From Calliopsis andreniformis (taxonomy: Eukaryota > Arthropoda > Insecta > Hymenoptera > Andrenidae): DNA of 64,000 nucleotides. The first letter of the stretch is position 1; each line of letters begins with the position of its first letter. A model generated the notes under the pieces. It was not told the DNA's origin. It worked only from the letters and a program-made list of their open reading frames with translations, and did not search any database. The stretch spans positions 6,696,001-6,760,000 of the forward strand of contig NW_027480438.1 in the NCBI RefSeq assembly GCF_051401765.1, written 5' to 3'. The position numbers and the translations under genes were made by a program. Positions 39,701 through 53,033 of the stretch are shown here, in pieces.

Positions 39701-40680
39701 CAATACTCAATCGTCAGTCTTCAATCCTCAACACTCAATCTTCAATCCTCAATCCCCAATCCTCAATCCTCAATCCTCACACTTCAATCCTCAATACCCA
39801 ATCCTCAATATTCAATCCTCGATCCTCAATCCTCACTTCTCAATCCTCAATCCTCAGTCCTCAGTCCTCAAACATCAACCCTCAACTATCAGCCCTCAAC
39901 ACTCAATCTTCAATCCTCAATCCCCAATCCTCAATCCTCAATACTCACTCTTCAATCCACAATACCCAATCCTCAATATTCAGTCCTCGATCCTCAATCA
40001 TCACTTCTCAATCCTCAATCCTCAGTCCTCAGTCCTCAAACAGCAGCCGTCAACTCCCAGCCCTCATCCTCAATCCTCAATCCTCAATCCTCAATCCTCA
40101 ATCCTCAATCCTCAATCTTCTATCTTCAACCATCAACACACAATCTTCAATCCTCAATCCTCAGTCCTCAAACCTCAATTCTGAATCCTCAATCCCCAAT
40201 CCTCAATCATCAATCCTCAATCCTCAGTCCTCAATCCTCAATCCTCAATCTTCAATCCTCAATACTCAATCTTCAATCCTCAATCCTCAATCCTCAATCC
40301 TCAATACTCAATACTCAATCCTCAATACTCAATACTCAATCCTCAATCCTCAATCCTCAATCGTCAATCCTCAACACTCAATCTGCAATCCTCAATCCTC
40401 AATCCTCAATCCTCAACCCTCATTCTTCAATCTTCAATACCCAATCCTCAATCTTCAATCCTCAATACTCAATCCTCAATTCTCAATCCTCAATCCTCAA
40501 TTCTCAGACCTCAAACATCAATATTCAACCCTCAGTCCTCGTCCTCAATCCACAAACCTCAATCCTCAATCCTCGATCTTCAATCATCAATATTCAATAC
40601 TCAATCCTCAATCCTCAATCCTCAATCCTCAATCCTCAATCCTCAATCCTCAATCTTCAATCCTCAATCCTCAATAACCA
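36731..40680. repeat. Right-dialect higher-order repeat, copy 1 (about 3.9 kb)
   Basis: Zeta occurs near 36,744, 37,430 and 37,637, alpha3 near 38,000 and a gamma-like block near 38,269. Kappa is near 38,616 (with CCTGGTCC) and 39,068, a lambda doublet at 39,806 and 39,974, and kappa again near 40,504. From about 39,240 it matches the next copy at offset 3,844, and near its start at offset about 3,946. A 14-bp excess of ATACTCA units lies near 40,325. The stretch 37,060-37,660 holds two close copies of a zeta-upstream block, about 200 bp apart. Confidence 0.78.
38612..38790. repeat. Landmark kappa and the pure run that follows it (type example)
   Basis: CAGACCTCAAACATCAATAT is followed by CAGTCCTGGTCC or CAGTCCTCGTCC, TCGATCTTC and AATATTCAATAC. 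From 38,715 to 38,784 there are ten perfect TCAATCC units. Other copies are near 10,486, 40,504, 41,804, 42,914, 44,333, 46,689 and 55,460. The TCGTCC unit is a 6-mer that shifts the register by one base. Confidence 0.8.
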
Positions 40681-43600
40681 ATCTCCAATCCTAGATCCCC
40701 AATCCCCAATCCTCAATCGTTAATCCTCAATCTTCAATCCTCAATCCCCAGTCCTCAATCTTAAATCCTCAATCCTCAACACTCAATCCTCAATCCTCAA
40801 TCCTCAATCTTCAATCATCAATACTCAATCTTCAATCCTCATTCCTCAATCCTCAATCCCCAATCCTCAATCCCCAATATTCAATACACAACCCTCAACC
40901 ATCAATCCTCAATACTGAATCATCAATCCTCAATTCTCAATAGTCAATAGAATATCCTGAATTCTCAGTTTTCAATCCTCAATCCTCAATCGTCCATCCT
41001 CAAGCCTCAATCCTCAATCCTCAATCTTCAATCCTCAAGCCTCAACCCTCAATCCTCAGTCCTCAAACCTCAATTCCGAAACCTCAATCCTGAATCCTCA
41101 ATCTTCATCCCTCAGTCCGCAACAATCAATTGTCAATCCTCAATCCTCACTAGAGAATCCTCAATTCACAGTTTTGAATATTCAATCCCCAATCTTCAAT
41201 CTTCAAATCTCAATCCACAAACATCAATGCTCCTCACTCGGCCCTCAACACTCAGTCCTCAATCTTCTATCCTCAATCCTCAATACTCAATCTTCAATCC
41301 TCAATACTCAATCTTCAATCCTCAATCCTCAATACTCAATCCTCAATCCTCAATCCCCAGTCCTCAATCTTAAATCCTCAATCCTCAACACTCAATCCTC
41401 AATCCTCAATCTTCAATCATCAATACTCAATCTTCAATCCTCAATCCTCAACCCTCAATCCTCAATCCTCAATTCTCAATCCTCAATACTTAGTCGTCAA
41501 TCGTCAATCCTCAATCCCCAATCCTCAATCTTCAATCCTCAATACTCAATCCTCAATCCTCAATCCTCAATCCTCAATCTTCAATCCTCCATACTCAATC
41601 TTCAATCCTCAATCCTCAATCCTCAATACTCAATACTCAATCCTCAATCCTCAATCCTCAATCTTCAATCCTCAATACTCAATCTGCAATCCTCCATCCT
41701 CAATCGTCAATCCTCAACCCTCATTCTTCAATCTTCAACACCCAATCCTCAATCTTCAATCCTCAATACTCAATCCTCAATTCTCAATCCTCAATCCTCA
41801 ATCCTCAGACCTCAAACATCAATATTCAACCCTCAGTCCTGGTCCTCAATCCACAAACCTCAATCCTCAATCCTCGATCTTCAATCATCAATATTCAATA
41901 CTCAATCCTCAATCCTCAATCCTCAATCCTCAATCCTCAATCCTCAATCCTCAATCCTCAATCCTCAATCCTCAATCTTCAATCCTCAATCCTCAATCCT
42001 GAATCCTCAATCCTCAATCATCAATCCTCAACACTCAATCTTCAATCCTCAATCCTCAATCTTCAATCCTCAATACTCAATCTTCAATCCCCAATCCTTA
42101 ATACTCAATCCTCAATCCTCATTCATGAATCCTCAATACCCAATCCTCAATCTTCAATCCTCAATCCTCAATCCGCAATCCTCAATCCTCAATCCTCAGA
42201 CCTCAAGCATCAAGACTCAACCCTCAGTCCTCGTCCTCAATCCACAACCCTCAATCTTCAATCCTCGATTTTCATTCATCAATATTCAACCTTCAAACCT
42301 CAATCCTCAATACTCAATCCTCAATCCTCAATCCTCAACGTTCAATCCTCAATACCCTATTCTCAATCTCCAATCCTCAATTCTCAGTCTTCAATCCTCA
42401 ATCCTCAATCCTCAATCCTCTGTCCTCAATAATCTATCTCCAATCCTAGATCCCCAATCCCCAATCCTCAATCCTTAATCCTCAATCTTCAATCCTCAAT
42501 CCCCTGTCCTCAATCTTAAATCCTCAATCCTCAACACTCAATCCTCAATCCTCAATCTTCAATCATCAATACTCAATCTTCAATCCTCAATCCTCAACCC
42601 TCAATCCTCAATCCTCAATTCTCAATCCTCAATACTCAGTCGTCAATCGTCAATCCTCAATCCCCAATCCTCAATCTTCAATCCTCAATCTTCAATCCTC
42701 AATACTCAATCTTCAATCCTCAATCCTCAATCCTCAATCCTCAATACTCAATCCTCATTCCTCAATCCTCAATCTTCAATCCTCAATACTCAATCTGCAA
42801 TCCTCAATCCTCAATCCTCAATCCTCAACCCTCATTCTTCAATCTTCAATACCCAATCCTCAATCTTCAATACTCAATACTCAATCCTCAATTCTCAATC
42901 CTCAATCCTCAATCCTCAGACCTCAAACATCAATATTCAACCCTCAGTCCTCGTCCTCAATCCACAAACCTCAATCCTCAATCCTCGATCTTCAATCATC
43001 AATATTCAATACTCAACCCTCAATCCTCAATCCTCAATCCTCAATCCTCAATCCTCAATCCTCAATCCTCAATCCTCAATCTTCAATCCTCAATACTCAA
43101 TCTTCAATCCCCAATCCTTAATACTCAATCCTCAATCCTCAATCGTCAATCCTCAAACCGCAATCCTCTATCATCAATACTCAATCCTCAATCCTCAATC
43201 CTCAATCCTCAATCCTCAATCTTCAATCCTCAGTACTCAATCTTCTATCTGCAATCCTTAATCCTCAATCCTCAATCCTCAATCCGCAATCCGCAATCTT
43301 CCATCCTCAATCCTCAATCCTCAATCCTCAATCCTCAATATTCAATCCTCAATCCTCGATCCTTAATTCTCAATTTTCAATCCTCAATCCTCAATCCTCA
43401 GACCTCAAACATCAATACTCAACCCTCAGTCCACGTCATCAATCCTCAATTCTCAATCCTCAAACCTCAATCCTGAATCCTCAATCTTCAATCCTCAATA
43501 CTCAATCTTCAATCCTCAATCCTCAAACCTCAATCCTCAATCCTCAATACTCAATCGTCAGTCTTCAATCCTCAACACTCAATCTTCAATCCTCAATCCC

Positions 43601-44540
43601 CAATCCTCAATCCTCAATCCTCACACTTCAATCCTCAATACCCAATCCTCAATATTCAATCCTCGATCCTCAATCCTCACTTCTCAATCCTCAATCCTCA
43701 GTCCTCAGTCCTCAAACATCAACCCTCAACTATCAGCCCTCAACACTCAATCTTCAATCCTCAATCCCCAATCCTCAATCCTCAATCCTCACTCTTCAAT
43801 CCACAATACCCAATCCTCAATATTCAATCCTCGATCCTCAATCATCACTTCTCAATCCTCAATCCTCAGTCCTCAGTCCTCAAACAGCAGCCGTCAACTC
43901 CCAGCCCTCATCCTCAATCCTCAATCCTCAATCCTCAATCCTCAATCCTCAATCCTCAATCTTCTATCTTCAATCATCAACACTCAATCTTCAATCCTCA
44001 ATCCTCAGTCCTCAAACCTCAATTCTGAATCCTCAATCCCCAATCCTCAATCATCAATCCTCAATCCTCAATCCTCAATCCTCAATCCTCAATCTTCAAT
44101 CCTCAATACTCAATCTTCAATCCTCAATCCTCAATCCTCAATCCTCAATACTCAATACTCAATCCTCAATCCTCAATCCTCAATCGTCAATCCTCAACAC
44201 TCAATCTGCAATCCTCAATCCTCAATCCTCAATCCTCAACCCTCATTCTTCAATCTTCAATACCCAATCCTCAATCTTCAATCCTCAATACTCAATCCTC
44301 AATTCTCAATCCTCAATCCTCAATTCTCAGACCTCAAACATCAATATTCAACCCTCAGTCCTCGTCCTCAATCCACAAACCTCAATCCTCAATCCTCGAT
44401 CTTCAATCATCAATATTCAATACTCAATCCTCAATCCTCAATCCTCAATCCTCAATCCTCAATCCTCAATCCTCAATCCTCAATCCTCAATCCTCAATCT
44501 TCAATCCTCAATCCTCAATAACCAATCTCCTATCCTAGAT
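40681..44540. repeat. Right-dialect higher-order repeat, copy 2 (about 3.86 kb)
   Basis: The order is zeta (40,690), an alpha block (40,945), iota (41,151), kappa with CCTGGTCC (41,804), zeta (about 42,445), kappa (about 42,914), lambda doublet (43,650 and 43,818), kappa (about 44,333) and zeta (about 44,535). The kappa CCTGGTCC variant at 41,838 pairs with 38,651 (offset 3,187) while the lambda part pairs at 3,844, so about 660 bp more has been added between them here. The lambda context shares the rare CAGCAGCCGTC variant with copy 1. Confidence 0.78.
41148..41275. repeat. Landmark iota (type example)
   Basis: It reads ACTAGAGAATCCTCAATTC, then GTTTTGAATATTC and AATGCTCCTCACTCGGCCC. Copies are near 41,151, 44,936, 55,885, 57,178 and 63,805, only in the right dialect. 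Confidence 0.83.
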
Positions 44541-45750
44541 CCTCAATCCCCAATCCGCAATCCTTAATCCTCAATCTTCAGTCCTCAATACCCAGCCCTC
44601 AATCTTCAATCCTCAATACTCAATCCTCAATCCTCAATCCTCAGCCAACAACACTCAATCCTCAATCCTCAAACCTCAACCCTCAACCGTCAGTCCTCGT
44701 CCTCAATCCTCAACACTCAATCCTCAATCCTCAATTTTCAATCATCAATACTCAGTCTTCAATCCTCAATCCTCAATCGTACATCCTCAAGCCTCAATCC
44801 TCAATCCTCAATCTTCAATCCTCAATCCTCAACCCTCAATCCTCAGTCCTCAAACCTCAATTCCGAATCCTCAATCCTGAATCCTCAATCTTCATCCCTC
44901 AGTCCGCAACAATCAATTGTCAATCCTCAATCCTCACTAGAGAATCCTCAATTCACAGTTTTGAATATTCAATCCCCAATCTTCAATCTTCAAATCTCAA
45001 TCCACAAACATCAATGCTCCTCACTCGGCCCTCAACACTCAGTCCTCAATCTTCTATCCTCAATCCTCAATACTCAATCTTCAATCCTCAATACTCAATC
45101 TTCAATCCTCAATCCTCAATACTCAACCCTCAGTCCTCAATCCTCAATCCTCAATCCTCAATCCTCATTCCTCAAACCTCAATCCTCAACCCTCAGTCCT
45201 CATCCTCCATCCTCAATCCTCAATCCTCAATCCTCAATCTTCAATCCACAATCCTCAACCCTCAATCGTCAATCCTCAATCCTCAATCCTCATTCCTCAG
45301 ACCTCAATCCTCGACCGTCAGTCCTCATCCTCAATTCTCAATTCTAAATCCTCAATACTCAATTCTCAACCTTCAATCCTCAATAATCAATCTCCAATCC
45401 TAGATCCTCAATCCCCAATCCTCAATCCTTAATCCTCAATCTTCAATCCTCAATCCCCAGTCCTCAATCTTCAGTCCTCAATCCTCTATCGTCAATCCTC
45501 AATCCTCAAACCTCAAACCACAATCCTCAATCCTCAATCTGCAATCCTCAATCCTCATTCCTCAATTCTCAATCCTCAATTCTCAATCCTCAATACTCAC
45601 TCATCAATCCTCAATCCTCAATCCTCAATCCTCATTCTTCAATCCTCAATCCTCAATCCTCAATCCTCAATCTGCAATCCTCAATACTCAATCCTCAATC
45701 CTCAATCGTCAGTCCTCAAACCTCAATCCTCAATACTCAATCCTCAATCC
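44541..45750. repeat. Iota-zeta segment
   Basis: It carries iota near 44,936, identical for several hundred bases to that at 41,151 (offset 3,787, exactly 541 heptamers). Zeta is near 45,400. Between them are TCATCC 6-mers with CCTCCATCC near 45,205 and the rare TCGACCGTCAG near 45,312. The end holds TCACTCA and TCTGCAATCC variants that precede mu- or theta-type blocks elsewhere. Confidence 0.7.
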
Positions 45751-47520
45751 TCAATGCTCAATCGTCAGTCTTCAATCCTCAACACTCAATCTTCAATCCT
45801 CAATCTTCAATCCTCAACACTCAATCTTCAATCCTCAATCCTCAATCTTCAATCCTCAATACTCAATCCTCAATCCTCAATCCTGAAATCCTCAATCCTC
45901 AATATTCAACGCACAACCCTCAAACTTCAATCCTCAATACTCAACCATCAATCCTCAATTCTCAGTACTCAATCGTCAGCCTTCAATCCTCAACACACAA
46001 TCTTCAATCCTCAATCCTCAATCTTCAATTCTCTATCTTCGATACTCAATACTGAATCTTCAATCCTCAATTCTCAATTTTCAATCCTCAATCCTCAACC
46101 CTCAGTTATCGTCCTCAATTCTCGATTCTCAATCCTCAATCCTCAATCCTCAATCTTCAATCCTCAATAATCTATCTCCAATCCTAGATCCCCAATCCCC
46201 AATCCTCAATCCTTAATCCTCAATCTTCAATCCTCAATCCCCAGTCCTCAATCTTAAATCCTCAATCCTCAACACTCAATCCTCAATCCTCAATCTTCAA
46301 TCATCAATACTCAATCTTCAATCCTCAATCCTCAGCCCTCAATCCTCAATCCTCAATTCTCAATCCTCAATACTCAGTCGTCAATCGTCAATCCTCAATC
46401 CCCAATCCTCAATCTTCAATCCTCAATCCTCAATCCTCAATCCTCATTCCTCAATCCTCAATCTTCAATCCTCAATACTCAATCTTCAATCCTCAATCCT
46501 CAATCCTCAATACTCAATACTCAATCCTCAATCCTCAATCCTCAATCTTCAATCCTCAATACTCAATCTGCAATCCTCAATCCTCAATCGTCAATCCTCA
46601 ACCCTCATTCTTCAATCTTCAATACCCAATCCTCAATCTTCAATCCTCAATACTCAATCCTCAATTCTCAATCCTCAATCCTCAATCCTCAGACCTCAAA
46701 CATCAATATTCATCCCTCAGTCCTCGTCATCAATCCACAAACCTCAATCCTCAATCCTCGATCTTCAATCATCAATATTCAATGCTCAATCATCAATCCT
46801 CAATCCTCAATCCTCAATCCTCAATCCTCAATCCTGAATCCTCAATCCTCAATCCTCAATCCTCAATCTTCAATCCTCAATCCTCAATCCTGAATCCTCA
46901 ATCCTCAATCATCAATCCTCAACACTCAATCTTCAATCCTCAATCCTCAATCTTCAATCCTCAATACTCAATCTTCAATCCCCAATCCTTAATACTCAAT
47001 CCTCAATCCTCATACATCAATCCTCAATACCCAATCCTCAATACCCAATCCTCAATCTTCAATCCTCAATCCTCAATCCCCAATCCTCAATCCTCAATCC
47101 TCAGACCTCAAGCATCAAGACTCAACCCTCAGTCCTCGTCCTCAATCCACAACCCTCAATCCTCAATCCTCGATTTTCATTCATCAATATTCAAGCTACA
47201 AACCTCAATCCTCAATACTCAATCCTCAATCCTCAATCCTCAACGTTCAATCCTCAATACCCAATTCTCAATCTCCAATCCTCAATTCTCAGTCTTCAAT
47301 CCTCAATCCTCCATCCTCAATCCTCTGTCCTCAAACCTCAATCCTGAATCCTCAATCCTGGATCCTCAATCTTCTACCCTCAGTCCTCAACAATCAGTTG
47401 TCAATCCTCAATCCTCAATAGAATATCATCAATTCACAGTTTTCAATACTCAGTACTCAATCCGCAATTTTTAAATCTCTATCCACAAACATCAATTCTC
47501 ATCACTCAACCCTCAACACT
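45751..47520. repeat. Mu-zeta-kappa segment
   Basis: A TGAAATCC 8-mer and mu block begin near 45,885, zeta is near 46,190 and kappa near 46,689. A kappa variant with CAAGCATCAAGACTC is near 47,101 and an ATCATCAATTCACAG block near 47,430. The part from about 47,000 to 47,520 recurs at 49,905-50,430 (offset 2,897), including a CTGGATCC stretch found at 47,358 and 50,254. Confidence 0.72.
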
Positions 47521-49030
47521 CAGTCCTCAATGTTCAATCCTCAATCCTCAATTCTCAATCTTCAATCGTCAATACTGAATCTTCAATCCTCAATCCTCAA
47601 TCCTCAAGCCTCAATCCTCAATCCTCATTCCTTAAACCTCAATCCTCAACCCTCAGTCCTCATTCTTAATTCTCAATTCTCAATCCTCAATCCTCAATTC
47701 TCAATCATCAATCCTCAATAATGAATATCCAATCCTAGATCCTCAATCCCCAATCCTCATTGCTTAATCCTCAATCTTCAATCCTCAATCCCCAGTCCAC
47801 AATCCTCAATCCTCAATCCTCAATCCTCAATCAACAATACTCAATCTTCAATAATCAATCCTCTATCCTCAATCCTCAATCCTCAATATTCAATCCTCAA
47901 TCCTCGATCCTCAATTCTCAATTCTCAATCCTCAATCCTCAATCCTCAGACCTCAAACATCAATACTCAACCCTCAGTCCACGTCATCAATCCTCAATTC
48001 TCAATCCTCAAACCTCAATCCTGAATCCTCAATCTTCAATCCTCAATACTCAATCTTCAATTGTCAATCCTCAAACCTCAATCCTCAATCCTCAATATTC
48101 AACGCACAACCCTCAAACTTCAATCCTCAATACTCAACCATCAATCCTCAATTCTCAGTACCCAATCGTCAGCCTTCAATCCTCAACACACAATCTTCAA
48201 TCCTCAATCCTCAATCTTCAATTCTCTATCTTCGATACTCAATACTGAATCTTCAATCCTCAATTCTCAATTTTCAATCCTCAATCCTCAATCCTCAGTT
48301 ATCGTCCTCAATTCTCAATTCTCAATCCTCAATCCTCAATCCTCAATCTTCAATCCTCAATAATCTATCTCCAATCCTAGATCCCCTATACCCAATCCTC
48401 AATCCTTAATCCTCAATCTTCAATCCTCAATCCCCAGTCCTCAATCTTAAATCCTCAATCCTCAACACTCAATCCTCAATCCTCAATCTTCAATCATCAA
48501 TACTCAATCTTCAATCCTCAATCCTCAACCCTCAATCCTCAATCCTCAATTCTCAATCCTCAATACTCAGTCGTCAATCGTCAATCCTCAATCCCCAATC
48601 CTCAGTCATCAATCCTCAATCCTCAATCCTCAATCCTCAATCCTCAATCTTCAATCCTCAGTACTCAATCTTCAATCCTCAATCCTCAATCCTCAATCCT
48701 CAATACTCAATACTCAATCCTCAATCCTCAATCCTCAATCTTCAATCCTCAACACTCAATCTGCAATCCTCAATCCTCAATCCTCAATCCTCAACTCTCA
48801 TTCTTCAATCTTCAATACCCAATCCTCAATCTTCAATCCTCAATACTCAATCCTCAATTCTCAATCCTCAATCCTCAATCCTCAATCCTCAATCCTCATT
48901 CTTCAATCCTCAATCCTCAATCCTCAATCTGCAATCCTCAATACTCAATCCTCAATCCTCAATCGTCAATCCTCAAATCCTCAATCGTCAGTCCTCAAAC
49001 CTCAATCCTCAATACTCAATCCTCAATCCT
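47521..49030. repeat. Zeta-mu-zeta segment
   Basis: A zeta variant (AATGAATATCC) is near 47,725, a mu block near 48,095 and a second zeta near 48,380. The mu block is entered by TTGTCAATCC and TCAAACC units instead of the TGAAATCC 8-mer, an arrangement shared with 52,585 and 54,801. The last 500 bp is ordinary heptamers with TCATTCT and TCTGCAATCC variants. Confidence 0.7.
48085..48310. repeat. Landmark mu (type example)
   Basis: It reads AATATTCAACGCACAACC, then GTCAGCCTTC, TCTATCTTCGATACTC and CAGTTATCGTCC. Copies are near 36,466, 45,901, 48,095, 52,620, 54,840 and 63,065. It is a right-dialect form of theta, marked by CGCAC in place of CACAC. Confidence 0.82.
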
Positions 49031-51164
49031 CAATGCTCAATCGTCAGTCTTCAATCCTCAACACTCAATCTTCAAACCTCAATCTTCAATCCTCAACACT
49101 CAATCATCAATCCTCAATCCTCAATCTTCAATCCTCAATACTCAATCTTCAATCTTCAATCCTCAATCCTCAATCGTCAATCCTAAATCCCCAATCCTCT
49201 ATCATCAACCCTCAATCCTCAACACTCAATCTTCAATCCTCAATCCTCAATCTTCAAACCTCAATCCTCAATCTGCAATCCTCAATATTCAATCCTCAAT
49301 ACTCAATCTTCAATCCCCAATACTCAATCCTAAAATCCTCAATCCTCAATATTCAACACACAACACTCAACCACCAATCCACAATACTCAACCATCAATG
49401 CTCAATTCTCAATACTCAATCTTCAATCCTCAATTGCCAATTCTCAATCCTCAATCCTCAATCCTCAGTCTTCAAACCTCAACACTCAATCTTCAATCTT
49501 CAATCCTCAATCCTCAATCCTCAATCCTGAATCGTCAATCCTCAAATCCTCAATCGTCAGTCCTCAAACCTCAATCCTCAATACTCAATCCTCAATCCTT
49601 AATGCTCAATCGTCAGTCTTCAATCCTCAACACTCAATGTTCAATCCTCAATCTTCAATCCTCAACACTCAATCTTCAATCCTCAATCCTCAATCTTCAA
49701 TCCTCAATACTCAATCTTCAATCCTCAATCCACAATCCCCAATCGTCAATCCTAAATCCCCAATCCTCTATCATCAACCCTCAATCCTCAATCCTCAATA
49801 CTCAATCCTCAATCCTCAATCCTCAATCCTCAATCCTCAATCCTCAATCAACAATACTCAATCTTCAATAATCAATCCTCTATCCTCAATCCTCAATCCT
49901 CAATACTCAACCATAAATCCTCATTCATCAATCCTCAATACCCAATCCTCAATCTTCAATCCTCAATCCTCAATCCCCAATCCTCAATCCTCAATCCTCA
50001 GACCTCAAGCATCAAGACTCAACCCTCAGTCCTTGTCCTCAATCCACAACCCTCAATCCTCAATCCTCGATTTTCATTCATCAATATTCAACCTTCAAAC
50101 CTCAATCCTCAATACTCAATCCTCAATCCTCAATCCTCAACGTTCAATCCTCAATACCCAATTCTCAATCTCCAATCCTCAATTCTCAGTCTTCAATCCT
50201 CAATCCTCAACCCTCAATCCTCTGTCCTCAAACCTCAATCCTGAATCCTCAATCCTGGATCCTTAATCTTCAACCCTCAGTCCTCAACAATCAGTTGTCA
50301 ATCCTCAATCCTCAATAGAATATCATCAATTCACAGTTTTCAATACTCAGTACTCAATCCGCAATTTTTAAATCTCTATCCACAAACATCAATTCTCATC
50401 ACTCAACCCTCAACACTCAGTCCTCAATGTTCAATCCTCAATACTCAATCTTCAATCCTCAATTCTCAATCCTCAATCCTCACTCATCAATCCTCAATCC
50501 TCAATCCTCAATCCTCATTCTTCAATCCTCAATCCTCAATCCTCAATCTGCAATCCTCAATACTCAATCCTCAATCCTCAATCGTCAATCCTCAAATCCT
50601 CAATCGTCAGTCCTCAAACCTCACTCCTCAATACTCAATCCTCAATCCTCAATGCTCAATCGTCAGTCTTCAATCCTCAACACTCAATCTTCAATCCTCA
50701 ATCTTCAATCCTCAACACTCAATCTTCAATCCTCAATCCTCAATCTTCAATCCTCAATACTCAATCTTCAATCCTCAATCCTCAATCGTCAATCCTAAAT
50801 CCCCAATCCTCTATCATCAACCCTCAATCCTCAATACACAATCCTCAATCCTCAATCCTCAATCCTCAATCCTCAATTCTGAAATCCTCAATCCTCAATA
50901 TTCAACACACAACCCTCAACCTTCAATCCTCAAAACTCAACGATCAATCCTCAATTCTCAATACTCAATCGTCAGTCTTCAACCCTCAACACTCAATCTT
51001 CAATCCTCAATCCTCAATCTTCAAACCTCAATCCTCAATCTGCAATCCTCAATATTCAATCCTCAATACTCAATCTTCAATCCCCAATACTCAACCCTAA
51101 AATCCTCAATCCTCAATATTCAACACACAACACTCAACCACCAATCCACAATACTCAACCATCA
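49031..51164. repeat. Shuffled segment with TCAAATCC 8-mers and theta
   Basis: Several blocks contain TCAAATCCTCAATCGTCAG (about 48,974, 49,543 and 50,594), each followed by ATGCTCAATCGTCAGTC. A theta with TAAAATCC is near 49,330 and others near 50,879 and 51,100. The kappa variant of 47.1 kb recurs near 49,998 and the ATCATCAATTCACAG block near 50,320. Three near-copies of a 560-1,000-bp block are interleaved here, which makes unit limits hard to set by eye. Confidence 0.6.
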
Positions 51165-52260
51165 ATGCTCAATTCTCAATACTCAATCTTCAATCCTCAA
51201 TTGCCAATTCTCAATCCTCAATCCTCAATCCTCAGTCATCAAACCTCAACACTCAATCTTCAATCTTCAATCCTCAATCCTCAATCCTCAGTCCTCAATC
51301 CGCATTCCTCAATCTTCACTCCTCAATACTCAATCTTCAATCCTCAATCCTCAACCCTCAATCGTCAATCCTCAATCCTCAATCCTCATTCCTCAGACCT
51401 CAATCCTCGACCCTCAGTCCTCATCCTCAATTCTCAATTCTAAATCCTCAATCCTCAATTCTCAACCTTCAATCCTCAATAATCAATCTCCAATCCTAGA
51501 TCCTCAATTCCCAATCCTCAATCCTTAATCCTCAATCCTCAATCCTCAATCCCCAGTCCTCAATCTTCAATCCTCAATCCTCTATCGTCAATCCTCAATC
51601 CTCAAACCTCAATCCTCAATCCTCAATCCTCAATCTTCAATCCTCAATACTCAATCTTCATTCCTCAATTCTCAATCCTCAATTCTCAATCCTGAATCCT
51701 CACTCATCAATCCTCAATCCTCAATCCTCAATCCTCATTCTTCAATCCTCAATCCTCAATCCTCAATCTGCAATCCTCAATACTCAATCCTCAATCCTGA
51801 ATCGTCAATCCTCAAATCCTCAATCGTCAGTCCTCAAACATCAATCCTCAATACTCAATCCTCAATCCTCAATGCTCAATCGTCAGTCTTCAATCCTCAA
51901 CACTCAATCTTCAATCCTCAATCTTCAATCCTCAACACTCAATCTTCAATCCTCAATCCTCAATCTTCAATCCTCAATACTCAATCTTCAATCCTCAATC
52001 CACAATCCTCAATCGTCAATCCTCAATCCTCAATCCTCAATCCTCAATCCTCAATCAACAATACTCAATCTTCAATAATCAATCCTCTATCCTCAATCCT
52101 CAATCCTCAATACTCAACCATAAATACTCAATTCTCAATACTCAATAGAATCTCCTGAATTCTCTGGATTCAATGCCCAAACATCAATCCTCAACCCTCA
52201 GCCCGCATTCTCAATCCTCAATCCTCAAACCTCAATCCTCAATCCTCAATCCTCAATCCT
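51165..52260. repeat. Block paired with 58.25-59.3 kb
   Basis: It starts at ATGCTCAATTCTC and the AATTGCCAATTC variant, and passes zeta (about 51,495), a TCAAATCC 8-mer (about 51,816) and nu (about 52,135). It matches 58,252 onward at offset 7,087. Near 52,020 it lacks 63 bp (9 heptamers) that are present in the 59.1 kb copy. The AATTGCC start also occurs at 49,398. Confidence 0.75.
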
Positions 52261-53033
52261 CGATCCTCAATCCTCACTTCTCAATCCTCAATGCTCAGTC
52301 CTCGGTCCTCAAACATCAACCCTCAACTCTCAGCCCTCAACACTCAATCTTCAATCCTCAATCCCCAATCCTCAATCCTCAATCCTCACTCTTCAATCCT
52401 CAATACCCAATCCTCAATATTCAATCCTCGATCCTCAATCCTCACTTCTCAATCCCCAATCCTCAGTCCTCAGTCCTCAAACAGCAACCCTCAACTCCCA
52501 GCCCTCATCCTCAATCCTCAATCCTCAAACCTCAATCCTCAATCCGCAATCCTCAATCTTCAATCATCAATACTCAATCTTCAATTGTCAATCCTCAAAC
52601 CTCAATCCTCAATCCTCAATATTCAACGCACAACCCTCAAACTTCAATCCTCAATACTCAACCATCAATCCTCAATTCTCAGTACTCAATCGTCAGCCTT
52701 CAATCCTCAACACACAATCTTCAATCCTCAATCCTCAATCTTCAATTCTCTATCTTCGATACTCAATACTGAATCTTCAATCCTCAATTCTCAATTTTCA
52801 ATCCTCAATCCTCAATCCTCAGTTATCGTCCTCAATTCTCAATTCTCAATCCTCAATCCTCAATCCTCAATCTTCAATCCTCAATAATCTATCTCCAATC
52901 CTAGATCCCCAATCCCCAATCCTCAATCCTTAATCCTCAATCTTCAATCCTCAATCCCCAGTCCTCAATCTTAAATCCTCAATCCTCAACACTCAATCCT
53001 CAATCCTCAATCTTCAATCATCAATACTCAATC
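52261..53033. repeat. Lambda-mu-zeta segment
   Basis: It holds a truncated first lambda unit (from TCGATCC at about 52,260), a complete second lambda centred at 52,415, mu from about 52,585 and zeta near 52,900. The lambda-mu junction with CAATCCGCAATCC is shared with 54.7 kb at offset 2,216. The first lambda has lost its CAATATTC half. Confidence 0.72.
52886..52980. repeat. Landmark zeta (type example)
   Basis: It reads AATCTATCTCC, CCTAGATCCCCAATCCCC, CCTTAATCC and CAATCTTAAATCC. It occurs more than 20 times, mostly right of 36 kb (for example 36,744, 40,690, 46,190, 48,380, 55,120, 58,580 and 63,350) and also near 10,930, 16,060, 20,240 and 24,455. It carries TAA and TAG on the + strand and closes many of the chance open frames. 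On the - strand its C-tracts give GGGG runs. Confidence 0.82.

Noticed and set aside
38320..42478. Other long + strand open frames (for example 365, 434 and 495 codons) as a paralogous gene family
   Set aside because: They are the same heptamer read in shifting frames; their similarity is that of the duplicated satellite segments. Several begin at TTG or GTG only.
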